Both the position numbers and the translations under genes were made by a program. Below the pieces are notes generated by a model that was not told the origin of the DNA, did no database searches, and saw only the letters and a list, made by a program, of their open reading frames with translations. Below are positions 9,346-18,249 of a DNA stretch of 64,000 nt, one piece after another. The stretch comes from Lutibacter sp. B1 (GTDB lineage: Bacteria > Bacteroidota > Bacteroidia > Flavobacteriales > Flavobacteriaceae), in assembly GCF_012524075.1 (NCBI RefSeq), contig NZ_JAAZUI010000004.1, forward strand, positions 105,621 through 169,620, in the 5' to 3' direction. Every line of letters starts with the position of its first letter. Positions within the stretch are counted from its first letter, which is position 1.

Positions 9346-9981
9346 TTACTCAATAATTGTAACTAAATCTTCAGTACTTTTTCTCACTTTAGGCAAGTTC
9401 ACGAGCCAATCTTTTTCAGCATCTCTATAACCCAAAGGAAGAAGTAGGCAGCTTCTTAATCCTTTTTCTTTCAATCCTAAAATTTTGTCGGCAGCAGGCG
9501 GATCGAAACCTTCAATAGGAGTACAATCTACACCTTCAAATGCAGCAGCAACCATTGCTATACCAAATGCAATATATGCTTGTTTAGAGGCGTGTATAAA
9601 ATTTTCTTCCGGATCTCTTTGCGGATATAAATTCAATAAACGTTGTCTGTAAGCATCTGCAGCTTCTTTGTTTGAAAAATTTCTAACTTCATCCGATAGG
9701 TCATACATTTTATGAATACGTTCAGGAGTGTAAGTGTCCCAAGCAGCAAAAACCAATAAATGAGAACAGTCTGATACTACCGGCTGATTCCAAGCAATTG
9801 CTTTAATTTCTTCTTTTACTTTTTGATTGGTAACCACAATTATTTCAAAAGGTTGTAAACCGCTTGATGTAGGCGCAAGTCTTGCCGCTTCTATAATTCT
9901 ATCAATTTTATCTTGAGAAACTGTTTTACCATTCATTGCTTTTGTAGCATATCTCCAGTTTAATTTATCTAATAATTCCAT
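9346..9981 (-). CDS. NAD(P)H-dependent nitroreductase-family oxidoreductase
   Basis: A 211-residue FMN enzyme of the NfsB/DrgA type. The N-terminal RYATKAMNGKTVSQDKIDRI and AARLAPTSSGLQPFEIIVV contain the FMN phosphate-binding Arg/Ser positions, and EGVDCTPIEGFDPPAADKIL with LLLPLGYRD is the family's C-terminal signature. It reduces nitroaromatics, quinones or similar acceptors by two-electron transfer. It is the third gene of the TetR operon, with a 21-base gap from the upstream NAD(P)-binding protein gene. Confidence 0.93.
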   Translation of the reverse strand: MELLDKLNWRYATKAMNGKTVSQDKIDRIIEAARLAPTSSGLQPFEIIVVTNQKVKEEIKAIAWNQPVVSDCSHLLVFAAWDTYTPERIHKMYDLSDEVRNFSNKEAADAYRQRLLNLYPQRDPEENFIHASKQAYIAFGIAMVAAAFEGVDCTPIEGFDPPAADKILGLKEKGLRSCLLLPLGYRDAEKDWLVNLPKVRKSTEDLVTIIE

Positions 9982-10002
9982 TTTTTTAGTATTTAGTTAT
10001 TT

Positions 10003-10668
10003 TTAATTATTTGTTGCTATTTCTTGAATTTTATCTGATGTAATAATTTGTGTTATATCGTATGTTGAGTTTGCTAAATTTAGCATAGCCTCAGCAATAT
10101 TTTCTGCTTTAATCATTCTATATCTTTTTAGTTTCCCTACTAATAGTGGGTCTATTAATTTAAAAAACAGGAATCCTATTTTTTCCATAGGTCTGTTTTC
10201 ATTTCTTACACCTGTTATTAATGAAGGTCTTAATATATAGGTGTTTGCTATTTTTTCTTTTAATACATCTTGCTCCATTCTACCTTTAGTTCTATTATAA
10301 AAAATAGTGCTTTTAGGATTAGCTCCCATTGCAGAAACTACCATAAATGTTTTAATATGATTTTCTTTTGCGAGTTTGGCAGCAGCAACAGGTATTCCAT
10401 AATCTATTTTTTTATAGAGTTCTTTATCAGGTGTTTTTTTAGCGGTTGTACCTATACAGCAATAAACCTCATCTGCAATAAAATCATCTTTAAAACTTTC
10501 TAACGCCAAAAGATTTCCTGTTTTTTGTGTAACTTTTGGGTGTAAACCTTCCATTTTTTTACGAGAAAATACTTTAACAATTGTATATCTATCGTCTTCA
10601 GTTAGTTTGTTTAAAAGATGTTTTCCTGTTAAACCGGTAGCTCCTAAAATTATTGCTGTTTTCCCCAT
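10003..10668 (-). CDS. NAD(P)-binding atypical SDR (HTATIP2/YwnB-like)
   Basis: A 221-residue Rossmann protein beginning KTAIILGATGLTGKHLL, the GxxGxxG dinucleotide-binding motif of atypical short-chain dehydrogenases. The conserved VSAMGANPKSTIFYNRTKGRME block contains the active-site Tyr-x-x-x-Lys equivalent (YNRTK), and YILRPSLITGVR matches HTATIP2/TIP30-type oxidoreductases. The reaction is unknown. It is the second gene of the operon, 10 bases downstream of the TetR gene. Confidence 0.88.
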   Translation of the reverse strand: MGKTAIILGATGLTGKHLLNKLTEDDRYTIVKVFSRKKMEGLHPKVTQKTGNLLALESFKDDFIADEVYCCIGTTAKKTPDKELYKKIDYGIPVAAAKLAKENHIKTFMVVSAMGANPKSTIFYNRTKGRMEQDVLKEKIANTYILRPSLITGVRNENRPMEKIGFLFFKLIDPLLVGKLKRYRMIKAENIAEAMLNLANSTYDITQIITSDKIQEIATNN

Positions 10669-10678
10669 TTTTTATGAA

Positions 10679-11257
10679 TTAAATTCTGATACTGTCCCAA
10701 GCTGCCTGAAATGCATTTTCTAAACAATTTTCATCTAATTGGTTTTTATCTTTTTTCTGCATATTCATTAAAAAAGCTAAAGGATAAATGGTATAAGCGT
10801 AGAGGAGGTAAGAAGAAATCGGCTTAATAATTTTCTCTGTTTTCCCTCGTTCCCATAAATCTATAAGAGGTTGCAAATGTTTTAATCCTTCTTCTTTGCT
10901 GGTCTCATCAATCATAGGAGTATTATCACATTGAGATAAAAAAACAGCTTCTTCAATATTTTTAAATTTATAATGCGCAATGTTTTTCCAAATAATTTCG
11001 AATCCTTTTTTTATCGGTAAACTTTCATCATATTCATTAAAAGCACATTCACAAAAAGAAGCTTTAACTTCAACGTACAATTGATTTATTAAATCTTGCT
11101 TACTGTCAAAATACAAATAAATAGTGGCAGGAGATACACCGGTTAATTTTGCTATTTTAGACATAGGAGCATCGTGAAAGCCATTATTATTAACCAAACT
11201 TAGTGTAGCTTTTAACAAAGCTGTACGTTTTTCATTATTTTTTTCTCGTTTTACCAT
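10679..11257 (-). CDS. TetR/AcrR-family transcriptional regulator
   Basis: A 192-residue repressor-type protein. The N-terminal TetR DNA-binding domain (residues ~10-55) is clear: RTALLKATLSLVNNNGFHDA, then MSKIAKLTGVSPATIYLYFDSKQDLINQLY. The remaining helical part is the ligand-binding domain and cannot be assigned to a ligand. The gene is first in a five-gene operon (TetR, atypical SDR, nitroreductase, Old Yellow Enzyme, Fe-ADH). A 22-bp palindrome lies 33 bases upstream, making autorepression relieved by a small electrophile or similar effector the simplest model. Confidence 0.93.
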   Translation of the reverse strand: MVKREKNNEKRTALLKATLSLVNNNGFHDAPMSKIAKLTGVSPATIYLYFDSKQDLINQLYVEVKASFCECAFNEYDESLPIKKGFEIIWKNIAHYKFKNIEEAVFLSQCDNTPMIDETSKEEGLKHLQPLIDLWERGKTEKIIKPISSYLLYAYTIYPLAFLMNMQKKDKNQLDENCLENAFQAAWDSIRI

Positions 11258-11289
11258 ATTACGGACTATAACATTTCGTAAATGTACTA

Positions 11290-11311
11290 AAAGAATGAAC
11301 GTTCATTCTTT
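11290..11311. promoter_or_regulatory. 22-bp palindromic TetR operator
   Basis: A perfect 22-bp palindrome whose core is AATGAACGTTCATT, the classical operator form for many TetR/AcrR regulators. It lies between the divergent tetR and rlmF genes. On the minus strand it covers the region just upstream of a near-consensus -7 box (TACATTTA, 11279-11286), where bound repressor would block the tetR-operon promoter. Confidence 0.85.
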
Positions 11312-11346
11312 AAATTTTGTTAAAAAAATGGTAAACTTAAAAATGG

Positions 11347-11354
11347 TACTTTTG
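11347..11354 (+). promoter_or_regulatory. Predicted -7 box for rlmF
   Basis: TACTTTTG matches TAnnTTTG and lies 16 bases upstream of the rlmF ATG at 11371. A TTTG at 11316-11319 is present upstream but slightly too far away for an ideal -33 box. Confidence 0.5.
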
Positions 11355-11370
11355 GAGTGTAAATACAGTT

Positions 11371-12294
11371 ATGGGAACTAAAATTAAATTAAACGAAAAC
11401 TTACATCCAACTAATAAGCATAAATCTGGTTATAATTTTCAAGAATTATGTGAAGGATATCCGCCTTTAAAAGAATTTGTTTTTGTAAATAAGTACCAAA
11501 CCGAAACAATAGATTTTGCCAATTCAAAAGCTGTAAAGGCTATAAATACGGCATTATTATTTAAGTATTATAACATTATGTTTTGGGATTTTCCCGATAA
11601 AAATTTATGTCCGCCAATTCCGGGTAGAGTTGATTATATTCATTATTTATCCGATTTATTAACAGAAAGCGGTATTACCGAAAATATTACTGTAATGGAT
11701 ATTGGTACTGGAGCAAGTTGCATTTATCCGTTACTGGGAAATGCTGAATATGGTTGGGAGTTCGTTGGAACGGATATTAACGAAAAATCATTGAATTGTG
11801 CTCAGCAAATTTTAAAAAAGAATCATATTGATAGTTTAATAAAATTAAAATACCAACCAGATTCTACTCAAATATTTAAAGGTGTTTTAACTGAAAACGA
11901 TCGGTTTTCAGCTACAATGTGCAATCCTCCTTTTTATAAATCTCAAGAAGAAACAATGCAAGCCAATGCTCGTAAATTAAAAGGATTAGGAAATGCTAGT
12001 GATTTTAAGAGTAGAAATTTTAGTGGAAAGCAACAAGAACTTTGGTATAAAGGAGGAGAAAAAGCATTTGTTCATACGTATTTGTATGAAAGTTCTTTTT
12101 TTAAAACGCAATGTTTTTGGTATAGCACCTTAGTTTCTAAAAAGGAAAATTTAAAAAGTATGTATGCTTCTTTAAAGAAATTAAATGCTACAGAAATTAA
12201 AATCATTCAAATGCTTCAAGGTAATAAAATAACACGTATTGTAGCTTGGACTTTTCTTACAAAAGAAGAACAGAAAAAGTGGATTTCTTCTTAA
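11371..12294 (+). CDS. rlmF: 23S rRNA (adenine(1618)-N(6))-methyltransferase
   Basis: A 307-residue SAM-dependent methyltransferase. The SAM-binding motif I is MDIGTGASCIYPLLG, followed by FVGTDINEKSL, and the catalytic NPPF motif appears as MCNPPFYKSQEE. The N-terminal PTNKHKSGYNFQELCEGYPPL and NFWDFPD-like region are specific to the RlmF/METTL16 family. It methylates A1618 of 23S rRNA in the large subunit. Length agrees with E. coli RlmF (about 308). It diverges from the TetR operon. Confidence 0.95.
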   Translation: MGTKIKLNENLHPTNKHKSGYNFQELCEGYPPLKEFVFVNKYQTETIDFANSKAVKAINTALLFKYYNIMFWDFPDKNLCPPIPGRVDYIHYLSDLLTESGITENITVMDIGTGASCIYPLLGNAEYGWEFVGTDINEKSLNCAQQILKKNHIDSLIKLKYQPDSTQIFKGVLTENDRFSATMCNPPFYKSQEETMQANARKLKGLGNASDFKSRNFSGKQQELWYKGGEKAFVHTYLYESSFFKTQCFWYSTLVSKKENLKSMYASLKKLNATEIKIIQMLQGNKITRIVAWTFLTKEEQKKWISS

Positions 12295-12295
12295 A

Positions 12296-12420
12296 AAAAA
12301 GCTGATTAAAAATCCTGAAAAATGTTATTCTTAATCTCAAAATTATAGTGATATAGCGTATCAAATTTGATGAGAAACTGAACTTGTTTCAGTTTGACGA
12401 TTTTTTAATCAGCTCTTTTT
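12296..12420. terminator. Long-range inverted repeat/bidirectional terminator region
   Basis: Between the convergent ends of rlmF and the GH3 gene. AGCTGATTAAAAATC (12300-12314) pairs with GATTTTTTAATCAGCT (12399-12414) apart from one bulged T; A and T runs lie outside. The 84-base loop holds a second hairpin, AAACTGAA/TTCAGTTT (12375-12382 and 12388-12395). The arrangement fits a terminator working in both directions, with the inner hairpin belonging to a small repeat family (see findings). Confidence 0.6.
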
Positions 12421-12429
12421 GAAAATTTA

Positions 12430-14586
12430 TTATTCTACATAAGTTAATGTTGCTTCTACTAAAATTTTATCAGAAGCATTTCCAACCAATATTTTGAAAT
12501 CTCCAGGCTCTGCTTTCCAGCTTTTACTATCAACATCATAAAATGAAAGGTCTTTTTTAGTAAGTTCCATTTCAATTAGAGCAGTTTCACCTTTTGCAAG
12601 AAAAACTTTTTTAAATCCTTTTAATTCTTTCACAGGTCTAATTACTGAAGCCTCTACATCTTGTATGTATAATTGAGCAACCTCAGCACCATCAATTTCA
12701 CTTGTATTAGTAATTGTTAAAGTAACTGTTACAGGTTCTTCGTCTTTTATTATTGCTGAAGAAAGTTGTAAATCATTAAACTCAAAAGTAGCATACGATA
12801 ATCCGTGCCCAAAAGCATAAAGCGGTTGTATCTTTTTGGTTTCGTACCATCTATAACCAACTAATACACCTTCTTTGTATTCTACATCTATTTGAGGATA
12901 TTGCATATTCATATCTTCTGCCCAGCCGGCATAGAGTTCTGCTCCTTCCGGTAAATAATTTGCACCGGGTGAATCAGAAAATTGTTTTTCAATTGAAATA
13001 GGTAATTTTCCGGAAGGATTTGTTTTCCCTGATACAATTTCAGCCAAAGCAATATTTCCGTTTTGTCCAACATACCAAGAGTAAAGTATTCCGGCAACAT
13101 CGTTAGCCCAAGGAGTCATTTCTACACCACCACCTGCATTTACAATTACCAAAGTATTTCCATTTAATGTGGAAATATTCTTGATTTTTTCATTAGTTTC
13201 TTCAGGGAGTTCAAAAGGTTTGTCCCAACCTTCATTATCAAGAGTTCCAATACTCACTATAACAACATCTGCCTCTGTAAAATCTTCATTTGTTGGATTT
13301 TCAATGTACGTTAAATTATCTCCAAATTCGGCTTTAAAAGCATCGAGCATAGTTACAATATCATAACCTTCGACTTCTGCTGAACCTCCTCCACGAGCTA
13401 ATTCTTCAACAAAATCTCCTGTTAAAAGTATTTTTTTATCTTTTGAAACGGGTAAAACACATTCATTTCTCAATAATACGATGCCTTCTCGGGCAGTATT
13501 TAAGGCTACTTTTTCGTGTTCAGTGAATTTATTTAGAAAACTTTCATCTTTAACTTCTCGTTCAGTTAATCCCATAGCAATGGAAAGTTTAAGAACGTTT
13601 TTGGCCATTCTATCAATATCGTTTTCAGTTATTTTGCCTTCATCTAATAATCTTTTCGCATTAGAACGTACATACACATCTCCCATAATTTCTAATCCGG
13701 GAATATCCATATTTCCTTCGCCGGGCATTTCTAAATCAAGACCCGAAGTAATGGTTTTAACAGGATCCCAAACCGACCACCAATCGCTCATAACCAATCC
13801 TTTAAATCCTAACTGTCCTTTTAATAAATTGGTAATTACAGTTTTGCTTTGTCCTGCCCATTCACCATTAACCATATTGTAGGAGGTCATAACTGCCATA
13901 GCTCCGGCGTCAATTCCTGCTTTAAAGGCAGGTGTATATATTTCGTGAATGGTTCTTTCATCAACAATGGCATTAGTCATTCTACGGTGAAATTCATGAT
14001 TATTAGCCAAGAAATGTTTCATAGTAGCAACAGTACCGGTATTTTGTACACCTACTACATAATTTTCAACCATACGACCAGCTAAATAAGGATCTTCACC
14101 AAAATATTCAAAATTACGTCCGTTTTGCGAAACACGATAAATATTCATTCCCGGACCCAGTAAAACAGCAATATCGCCGGCTCTACATTGTTCTCCAATT
14201 GAAGTAGCGTATTGTTTTGAAAGATCTGGATTCCAAGTGGAAGCCAATAAAATAGGACAAGGAAATGCGGTAGATTTTTCTAATTGTCCACTTAAATCTT
14301 TTCTGATATGTACACCTTGAGTAGCATCAGAAAGGTACAATTGCGGTATGTTAAACTTTTCAACTCCTTTTACAAAAAACCAATTATGCCCGCCAATAAG
14401 TTCAATTTTTTCTTCAACACTAAGTTGAGTAAGAAATTCATCTGCTTTTTTTGAAGATTCTTCATAACTTACAGGAGGCGAAAAAGGTTTTACAGGCTCT
14501 TCTTTAAAAGTTTTCATGTCAGGTTTTTTATCTGCACATCCAAAAAACAGAAGTGTGCACATAATACAGGTAAGTAAATATTTCAT
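12430..14586 (-). CDS. Glycoside hydrolase family 3 beta-glucosidase-like lipoprotein
   Basis: The preferred product has 718 residues and starts at the ATG at 14584-14586, giving a lipoprotein signal (MKYLLTCIMCTLLFFGC); an in-frame ATG 24 codons upstream only adds a spurious hydrophobic leader. Domains: GH3 N-terminal barrel with LGPGMNIYRVSQNGRNFEYF and KHFLANNHEFHRR; the nucleophile Asp at about residue 268 in VMSDWW; GH3 C-terminal domain; and an Fn3-like domain ending VGNASDKILVEATL. It removes beta-linked glucose or similar units from oligosaccharides at the cell surface or in the periplasm. It is not beside a SusCD pair, so no polysaccharide utilisation locus is evident. Confidence 0.93.
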   Translation of the reverse strand: MKYLLTCIMCTLLFFGCADKKPDMKTFKEEPVKPFSPPVSYEESSKKADEFLTQLSVEEKIELIGGHNWFFVKGVEKFNIPQLYLSDATQGVHIRKDLSGQLEKSTAFPCPILLASTWNPDLSKQYATSIGEQCRAGDIAVLLGPGMNIYRVSQNGRNFEYFGEDPYLAGRMVENYVVGVQNTGTVATMKHFLANNHEFHRRMTNAIVDERTIHEIYTPAFKAGIDAGAMAVMTSYNMVNGEWAGQSKTVITNLLKGQLGFKGLVMSDWWSVWDPVKTITSGLDLEMPGEGNMDIPGLEIMGDVYVRSNAKRLLDEGKITENDIDRMAKNVLKLSIAMGLTEREVKDESFLNKFTEHEKVALNTAREGIVLLRNECVLPVSKDKKILLTGDFVEELARGGGSAEVEGYDIVTMLDAFKAEFGDNLTYIENPTNEDFTEADVVIVSIGTLDNEGWDKPFELPEETNEKIKNISTLNGNTLVIVNAGGGVEMTPWANDVAGILYSWYVGQNGNIALAEIVSGKTNPSGKLPISIEKQFSDSPGANYLPEGAELYAGWAEDMNMQYPQIDVEYKEGVLVGYRWYETKKIQPLYAFGHGLSYATFEFNDLQLSSAIIKDEEPVTVTLTITNTSEIDGAEVAQLYIQDVEASVIRPVKELKGFKKVFLAKGETALIEMELTKKDLSFYDVDSKSWKAEPGDFKILVGNASDKILVEATLTYVE

Positions 14587-14837
14587 TTTAATATATTTTA
14601 CATTAAAGATGTATAAATATACTACTAATAAAATAGTTTTTAAGTATTTAAAACTCAATAAATAATCAATAGAAATGAAGAAATATTACTTTGTTTATTT
14701 AGTGTTATTGTAAACGTAGTAAAGCAATCTTTTTTATTGAGTGAGATTACTTGGTCGGTTAATTCCTAGCAATGACGGATTTTAACTTTAGTGCAAACCT
14801 ATTGATTGTTATTAAGGAAAGTTAAAGAAAAGTATTT

Positions 14838-14954
14838 TTAATACCAGCGTTTTTTATTTTTTTTAAAAGCAGCAGATTTTCTACCTTTTTTTGGCTTATT
14901 ATCTTTTTGATTATACAATTTAGGGTTGGCTTTTGAATTTATTTGATAATTTTT
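14838..14954 (-). pseudogene. Lysine-rich ORF remnant without ATG
   Basis: Downstream of the GNAT gene, a minus-strand frame between a TGA (14955-14957) and a TAA (14838-14840) encodes 38 residues containing NPKLYNQKDNKPKKGRKSA and ending KKNKKRWY. The composition looks like a real basic C-terminal tail and not random translation, but the frame has no ATG; a TTG lies at the L of PKLY. It may be the surviving C-terminus of a decayed RNA-binding protein gene or a small basic protein with an unusual start. No family was recognised. The rest of the 350-base gap between the GH3 and GNAT genes shows nothing else. Confidence 0.3.
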
Positions 14955-15391
14955 TCAAAGCACACACTATTTTCAGCATTTTCATAAAAACCAAAATTAG
15001 GTGTTATTGTATATCCGCACTTTTTGTAAAGTTCGATAGCTTCTGGTTGTTGTATACCGGTTTCAAGTATACATTTTGTGAAATTTAATTCTTTAGCCCA
15101 ATTTTCTAATTCATTTAAAACTTTTGTGGCAACTCCTTTTCTACGGCCTAATAATGAAACGTACATTCTTTTAATTTCTATTGTAGAGTTTTGGTATATT
15201 TTAAAAGCACCACAACCAATAGGACTTTCATTTTCATAAGCAACTACTACATTTTTTATGTTGTCCAATTTATTAAACTGATCATAAAAATCGTGATTAT
15301 CACCATCTCGTATTTTTAATTCAGCATCGAGATGTGTTATAAGTTCTAAAAAATCTTTATTCTTGGAGTTGGTTCTCAATAATTTGATCAT
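14939..15391 (-). CDS. GNAT-family N-acetyltransferase
   Basis: A 150-residue protein if started at MIKLLRTNSKNKDF (ATG 15389-15391); an upstream in-frame ATG at 15430 would add 13 residues with no domain content. The acetyl-CoA-binding motif A region is EIKRMYVSLLGRRKGVATKVL, matching the R/Q-x-x-G-x-G/A pattern, with ELYKKCGYTI as motif B. The substrate is unknown; small GNATs of this type acetylate amino groups of metabolites or proteins. Confidence 0.85.
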   Translation of the reverse strand: MIKLLRTNSKNKDFLELITHLDAELKIRDGDNHDFYDQFNKLDNIKNVVVAYENESPIGCGAFKIYQNSTIEIKRMYVSLLGRRKGVATKVLNELENWAKELNFTKCILETGIQQPEAIELYKKCGYTITPNFGFYENAENSVCFEKIIK

Positions 15392-15610
15392 TTTTAAGGT
15401 TTTAGTGTAGAAATTTTTAGAAAGATTCACATATTTGTTAAGGCAGATAGTTTATACTAAAATAGTACTTAATTTGATTATTATTATTATTTTCTAATAT
15501 CATTTTCATTATCAAAAATTATGATTTACGACCAAATTTTGGATAATTAAAGAAGGTTTTGAGGCTTTGCGTTTGTAATTTGTTGTCTTCCTACAATACA
15601 ATCTAAGATA

Positions 15611-16384
15611 CTATAGATTAGTTCCTCCTGTAACTTCAATTATTTGACCTGTAATCCATCCGGCATCTTTAGAGAGGAGCAGAGCTACAGCATTAGCAAT
15701 ATCTTCCGGTTGTCCAACTTTACCAAAAGCGACACCTGCAATAAGGGTTTTCATAATTTCAGGATCAACTAAGAGCTTTTTAGTAAAATCGGTTTCTATA
15801 AAACCCGGCATAATAGCATTGACCGAAATTTTTCTTTTACCAAGCATCTGAGCCATTGAGAGTGTAAACGAATTAACGGCTGCTTTTGAGGCAGCATAAG
15901 CTGAATAAAGAGGTTTGGCACCACGCGCGGTTAATGATGAAATATTGATAATGTGTGCATTGTCATTTAATAGTGGAAGTGCTGTTTGTGTTACAAAAAA
16001 GAGACCTTTTATATTGGTGTTAAACACATTGTCGAAATCTTCTTCTGTTACGGTTTCAAACGAAACAGAAGAAGAACTTACACCTGCATTATTAATAAGG
16101 ATATCTAAATGGTTGGAGCCACTATGTGATTTAAACTCTTGGCTGAGCTTTTGAAACAGAATTTTAATTTCGGCAACAGAGCGGATATCAGCTTTTATTG
16201 AAAAAGCATCACCACCTGCTTGCTTAATTTCATCTACCACTTGTTTTGCGGACTCTGCACTTTTACTGTAATGTACAGCTGTTAAGGCTCCTTCGGAAGC
16301 AATTCGTTTTGCGATAGCCCGTCCAATTCCTTTTCCGGCTCCTGTAACAATAGCATTCTTTCCTTTTAAAGATGAATAATTCAT
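15611..16384 (-). CDS. SDR-family oxidoreductase (FabG-like)
   Basis: A 257-residue classical short-chain dehydrogenase. The cofactor motif is TGAGKGIGRAIA (residues ~15-27), NNAG is present in ILINNAGVSSSS, the catalytic Ser is in INISSLTARG, and YSAYAASKAA provides the Tyr-x-x-x-Lys pair. The C-terminal GWITGQIIEVTGG is typical. It oxidises or reduces an alcohol/ketone with NAD(P). It is the last gene of the AraC-associated cluster, 45 bases after the zinc alcohol dehydrogenase, and has higher GC than the region around it. Confidence 0.92.
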   Translation of the reverse strand: MNYSSLKGKNAIVTGAGKGIGRAIAKRIASEGALTAVHYSKSAESAKQVVDEIKQAGGDAFSIKADIRSVAEIKILFQKLSQEFKSHSGSNHLDILINNAGVSSSSVSFETVTEEDFDNVFNTNIKGLFFVTQTALPLLNDNAHIINISSLTARGAKPLYSAYAASKAAVNSFTLSMAQMLGKRKISVNAIMPGFIETDFTKKLLVDPEIMKTLIAGVAFGKVGQPEDIANAVALLLSKDAGWITGQIIEVTGGTNL

Positions 16385-16429
16385 AAAGCGTTCAAGATTT
16401 AATTATAGAAAAGTATGAGTTGGTATAAA

Positions 16430-17473
16430 CTATAAAGTTGCCATATCAATTACAAATCGGTACTTGACATCACTTTTCAGCATACGTCTGTAGGCATCAT
16501 TAATATAATTCATAGGAATTACTTCAACTTCAGAAACAATATTATGTTCGGCGCAATAATCCAGCATTTCTTGTGTTTCAGCAATTCCCCCAATAATGGA
16601 ACCAACAATGCTTCTTCTGTTTCGTAGCAAATTGAAACCTAAAATTTCAGTAGGTGCCGGCGGAACTCCCACGCAGATCATGATACCATCAGTATCAAGC
16701 ATATTTAAATATTGATTATAATCATGTGGTGCTGAAACCGTATCAAAAATAAAATCAAAATTGTTTTGAAGTGCTTTTACTTGTTCCGGATCTTTACTTA
16801 AAGCAAAATGATGAGCACCCAATTTTTTGGCATCTTTTTCTTTTTCCGGAGAAGTACTGATCATGGTTACTTCAGCCCCAAAAGAAGCTGCAAATTTCAC
16901 AGCCATATGTCCTAATCCTCCTAAACCAACAATAGCTATACGATGTCCTTTTCCAACTTTCCAATGGCGTAAAGGCGAATAGGTTGTAATGCCTGCACAA
17001 AGTAATGGAGCCACTGCCTGTAATGGCAATTTTTCGGAAACATGAAGCACAAATTTTTCATCAACCACAATTTGGTTTGAATAACCTCCATAAGTGAACC
17101 CTCCAGTATGTTTGTTATATGAATTATAAGTTGCTATAAGTTCATTTCGGCAAAATTGTTCCAGTCCTTTTTCACAATTATCACATTCCTGACATGAATC
17201 TACTAAACAGCCTACGGCTGCTAAATCACCGATTTTAAATTTAGTAACATGGGTTCCAACTTGAAGAACTTTTCCCACAATTTCATGACCGGGTACAAGT
17301 GGATAATTTGCATTGCCCCAGTCGTTTTGTACATAATGGAGGTCGCTATGGCAAACCCCACAGTATAAAATTTCAAAATATACATCATGTGGTCCAACAT
17401 CTCTGCGTTCAAAATTGAACGGATGAAGCGGATCGGTTGCATTGTCGGCTGCGTACCCTTTTGTTGCAATCAT
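16430..17473 (-). CDS. Zinc-dependent NAD(P) alcohol dehydrogenase (CAD/YahK type)
   Basis: A 347-residue medium-chain dehydrogenase. Catalytic zinc ligands lie in CGVCHSDLHY and GHEIVGKV; the structural zinc cysteines are in SCQECDNCEKGLEQFC; the NADP-binding motif is GLGGLGHMAVKFA. The arrangement is that of cinnamyl alcohol dehydrogenase/YahK broad-range aldehyde reductases. It lies 10 bases downstream of the dienelactone hydrolase gene on the same strand. It probably reduces aldehydes; the natural substrate is unknown. Confidence 0.94.
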   Translation of the reverse strand: MIATKGYAADNATDPLHPFNFERRDVGPHDVYFEILYCGVCHSDLHYVQNDWGNANYPLVPGHEIVGKVLQVGTHVTKFKIGDLAAVGCLVDSCQECDNCEKGLEQFCRNELIATYNSYNKHTGGFTYGGYSNQIVVDEKFVLHVSEKLPLQAVAPLLCAGITTYSPLRHWKVGKGHRIAIVGLGGLGHMAVKFAASFGAEVTMISTSPEKEKDAKKLGAHHFALSKDPEQVKALQNNFDFIFDTVSAPHDYNQYLNMLDTDGIMICVGVPPAPTEILGFNLLRNRRSIVGSIIGGIAETQEMLDYCAEHNIVSEVEVIPMNYINDAYRRMLKSDVKYRFVIDMATL

Positions 17474-17483
17474 ATTTTTTTAT

Positions 17484-18194
17484 TTAATTTTTTAGTCTTG
17501 ATTCAAAAAAAGTTAATGTATGAGCCCAAGCTTCTTTAGCAGCAAGAGGATGATAACTGCTTCGTTCGTCACAATGAAATCCGTGATCGGCAGATGAAAA
17601 AACAACATTAGTGTATTCTTTACCAGCTTTTTTTACCGCATTAATAATTGTTTCTACTACTTCAGCAGTAATATGTTGGTCTTTTCCTCCCCAAAAGAAA
17701 AGATGATCTGCGTAAAGGTTTTCTGCTTCATCTGTCCATTGATCAAGTCCTCCACCATAATAGGAAACTCCCGCAGCTAATGGCAATCTGGCATTCGCCA
17801 AAAATGAAGCTCTTCCTCCTAAACAAAATCCTATGCTTCCAATTTTGTCTTTGTTTATAATATCTTGTTGCTGAAACCAATCATATACGGCTTGAAAATC
17901 AAAAGAAAGTCCTTCCTTTGTTATGGCCTGATAATGTGGAATAGCTTCAGAAAAATTGGTATAAGGAACCACCAATCGATTAATGGTACGATGAAAAAGG
18001 TCTGGAGCAACTACCGCATAGCCTTCAGTACAAAGTCTTTCAGCAATACTTTCAATATGATGATTTACTCCAAATGCTTCCTGTAACAGGATAATTCCAG
18101 GAACTTTTCCATCACTTCCAGGTATCGCAATATAGGCATCAAGCTCCGTACCATCTGCAACGGATATGCTGTTAAATTCGTGGTTTTTAATCAT
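17484..18194 (-). CDS. Dienelactone hydrolase-family protein
   Basis: A 236-residue alpha/beta-hydrolase. The nucleophile is Cys124 in IGFCLGGRAS, as in dienelactone hydrolases, which use Cys in place of Ser. A catalytic His lies in SADHGFHCDE and an Asp in the FFWGGKDQHI strand. These enzymes open lactones or cleave related esters. It sits between an SDR and the zinc ADH in the AraC-associated cluster. Confidence 0.9.
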   Translation of the reverse strand: MIKNHEFNSISVADGTELDAYIAIPGSDGKVPGIILLQEAFGVNHHIESIAERLCTEGYAVVAPDLFHRTINRLVVPYTNFSEAIPHYQAITKEGLSFDFQAVYDWFQQQDIINKDKIGSIGFCLGGRASFLANARLPLAAGVSYYGGGLDQWTDEAENLYADHLFFWGGKDQHITAEVVETIINAVKKAGKEYTNVVFSSADHGFHCDERSSYHPLAAKEAWAHTLTFFESRLKN

Positions 18195-18249
18195 TATTTT
18201 TTAGATTTAATTGTTACTTCTGCCTTAAATTTTCAATTAATTTATAAGT

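Noticed and set aside
13481..13882. 133-codon plus-strand ORF inside the GH3 gene
   Set aside because: It is antisense to a well-supported catalytic domain and its translation has no recognisable domain; a shadow frame.
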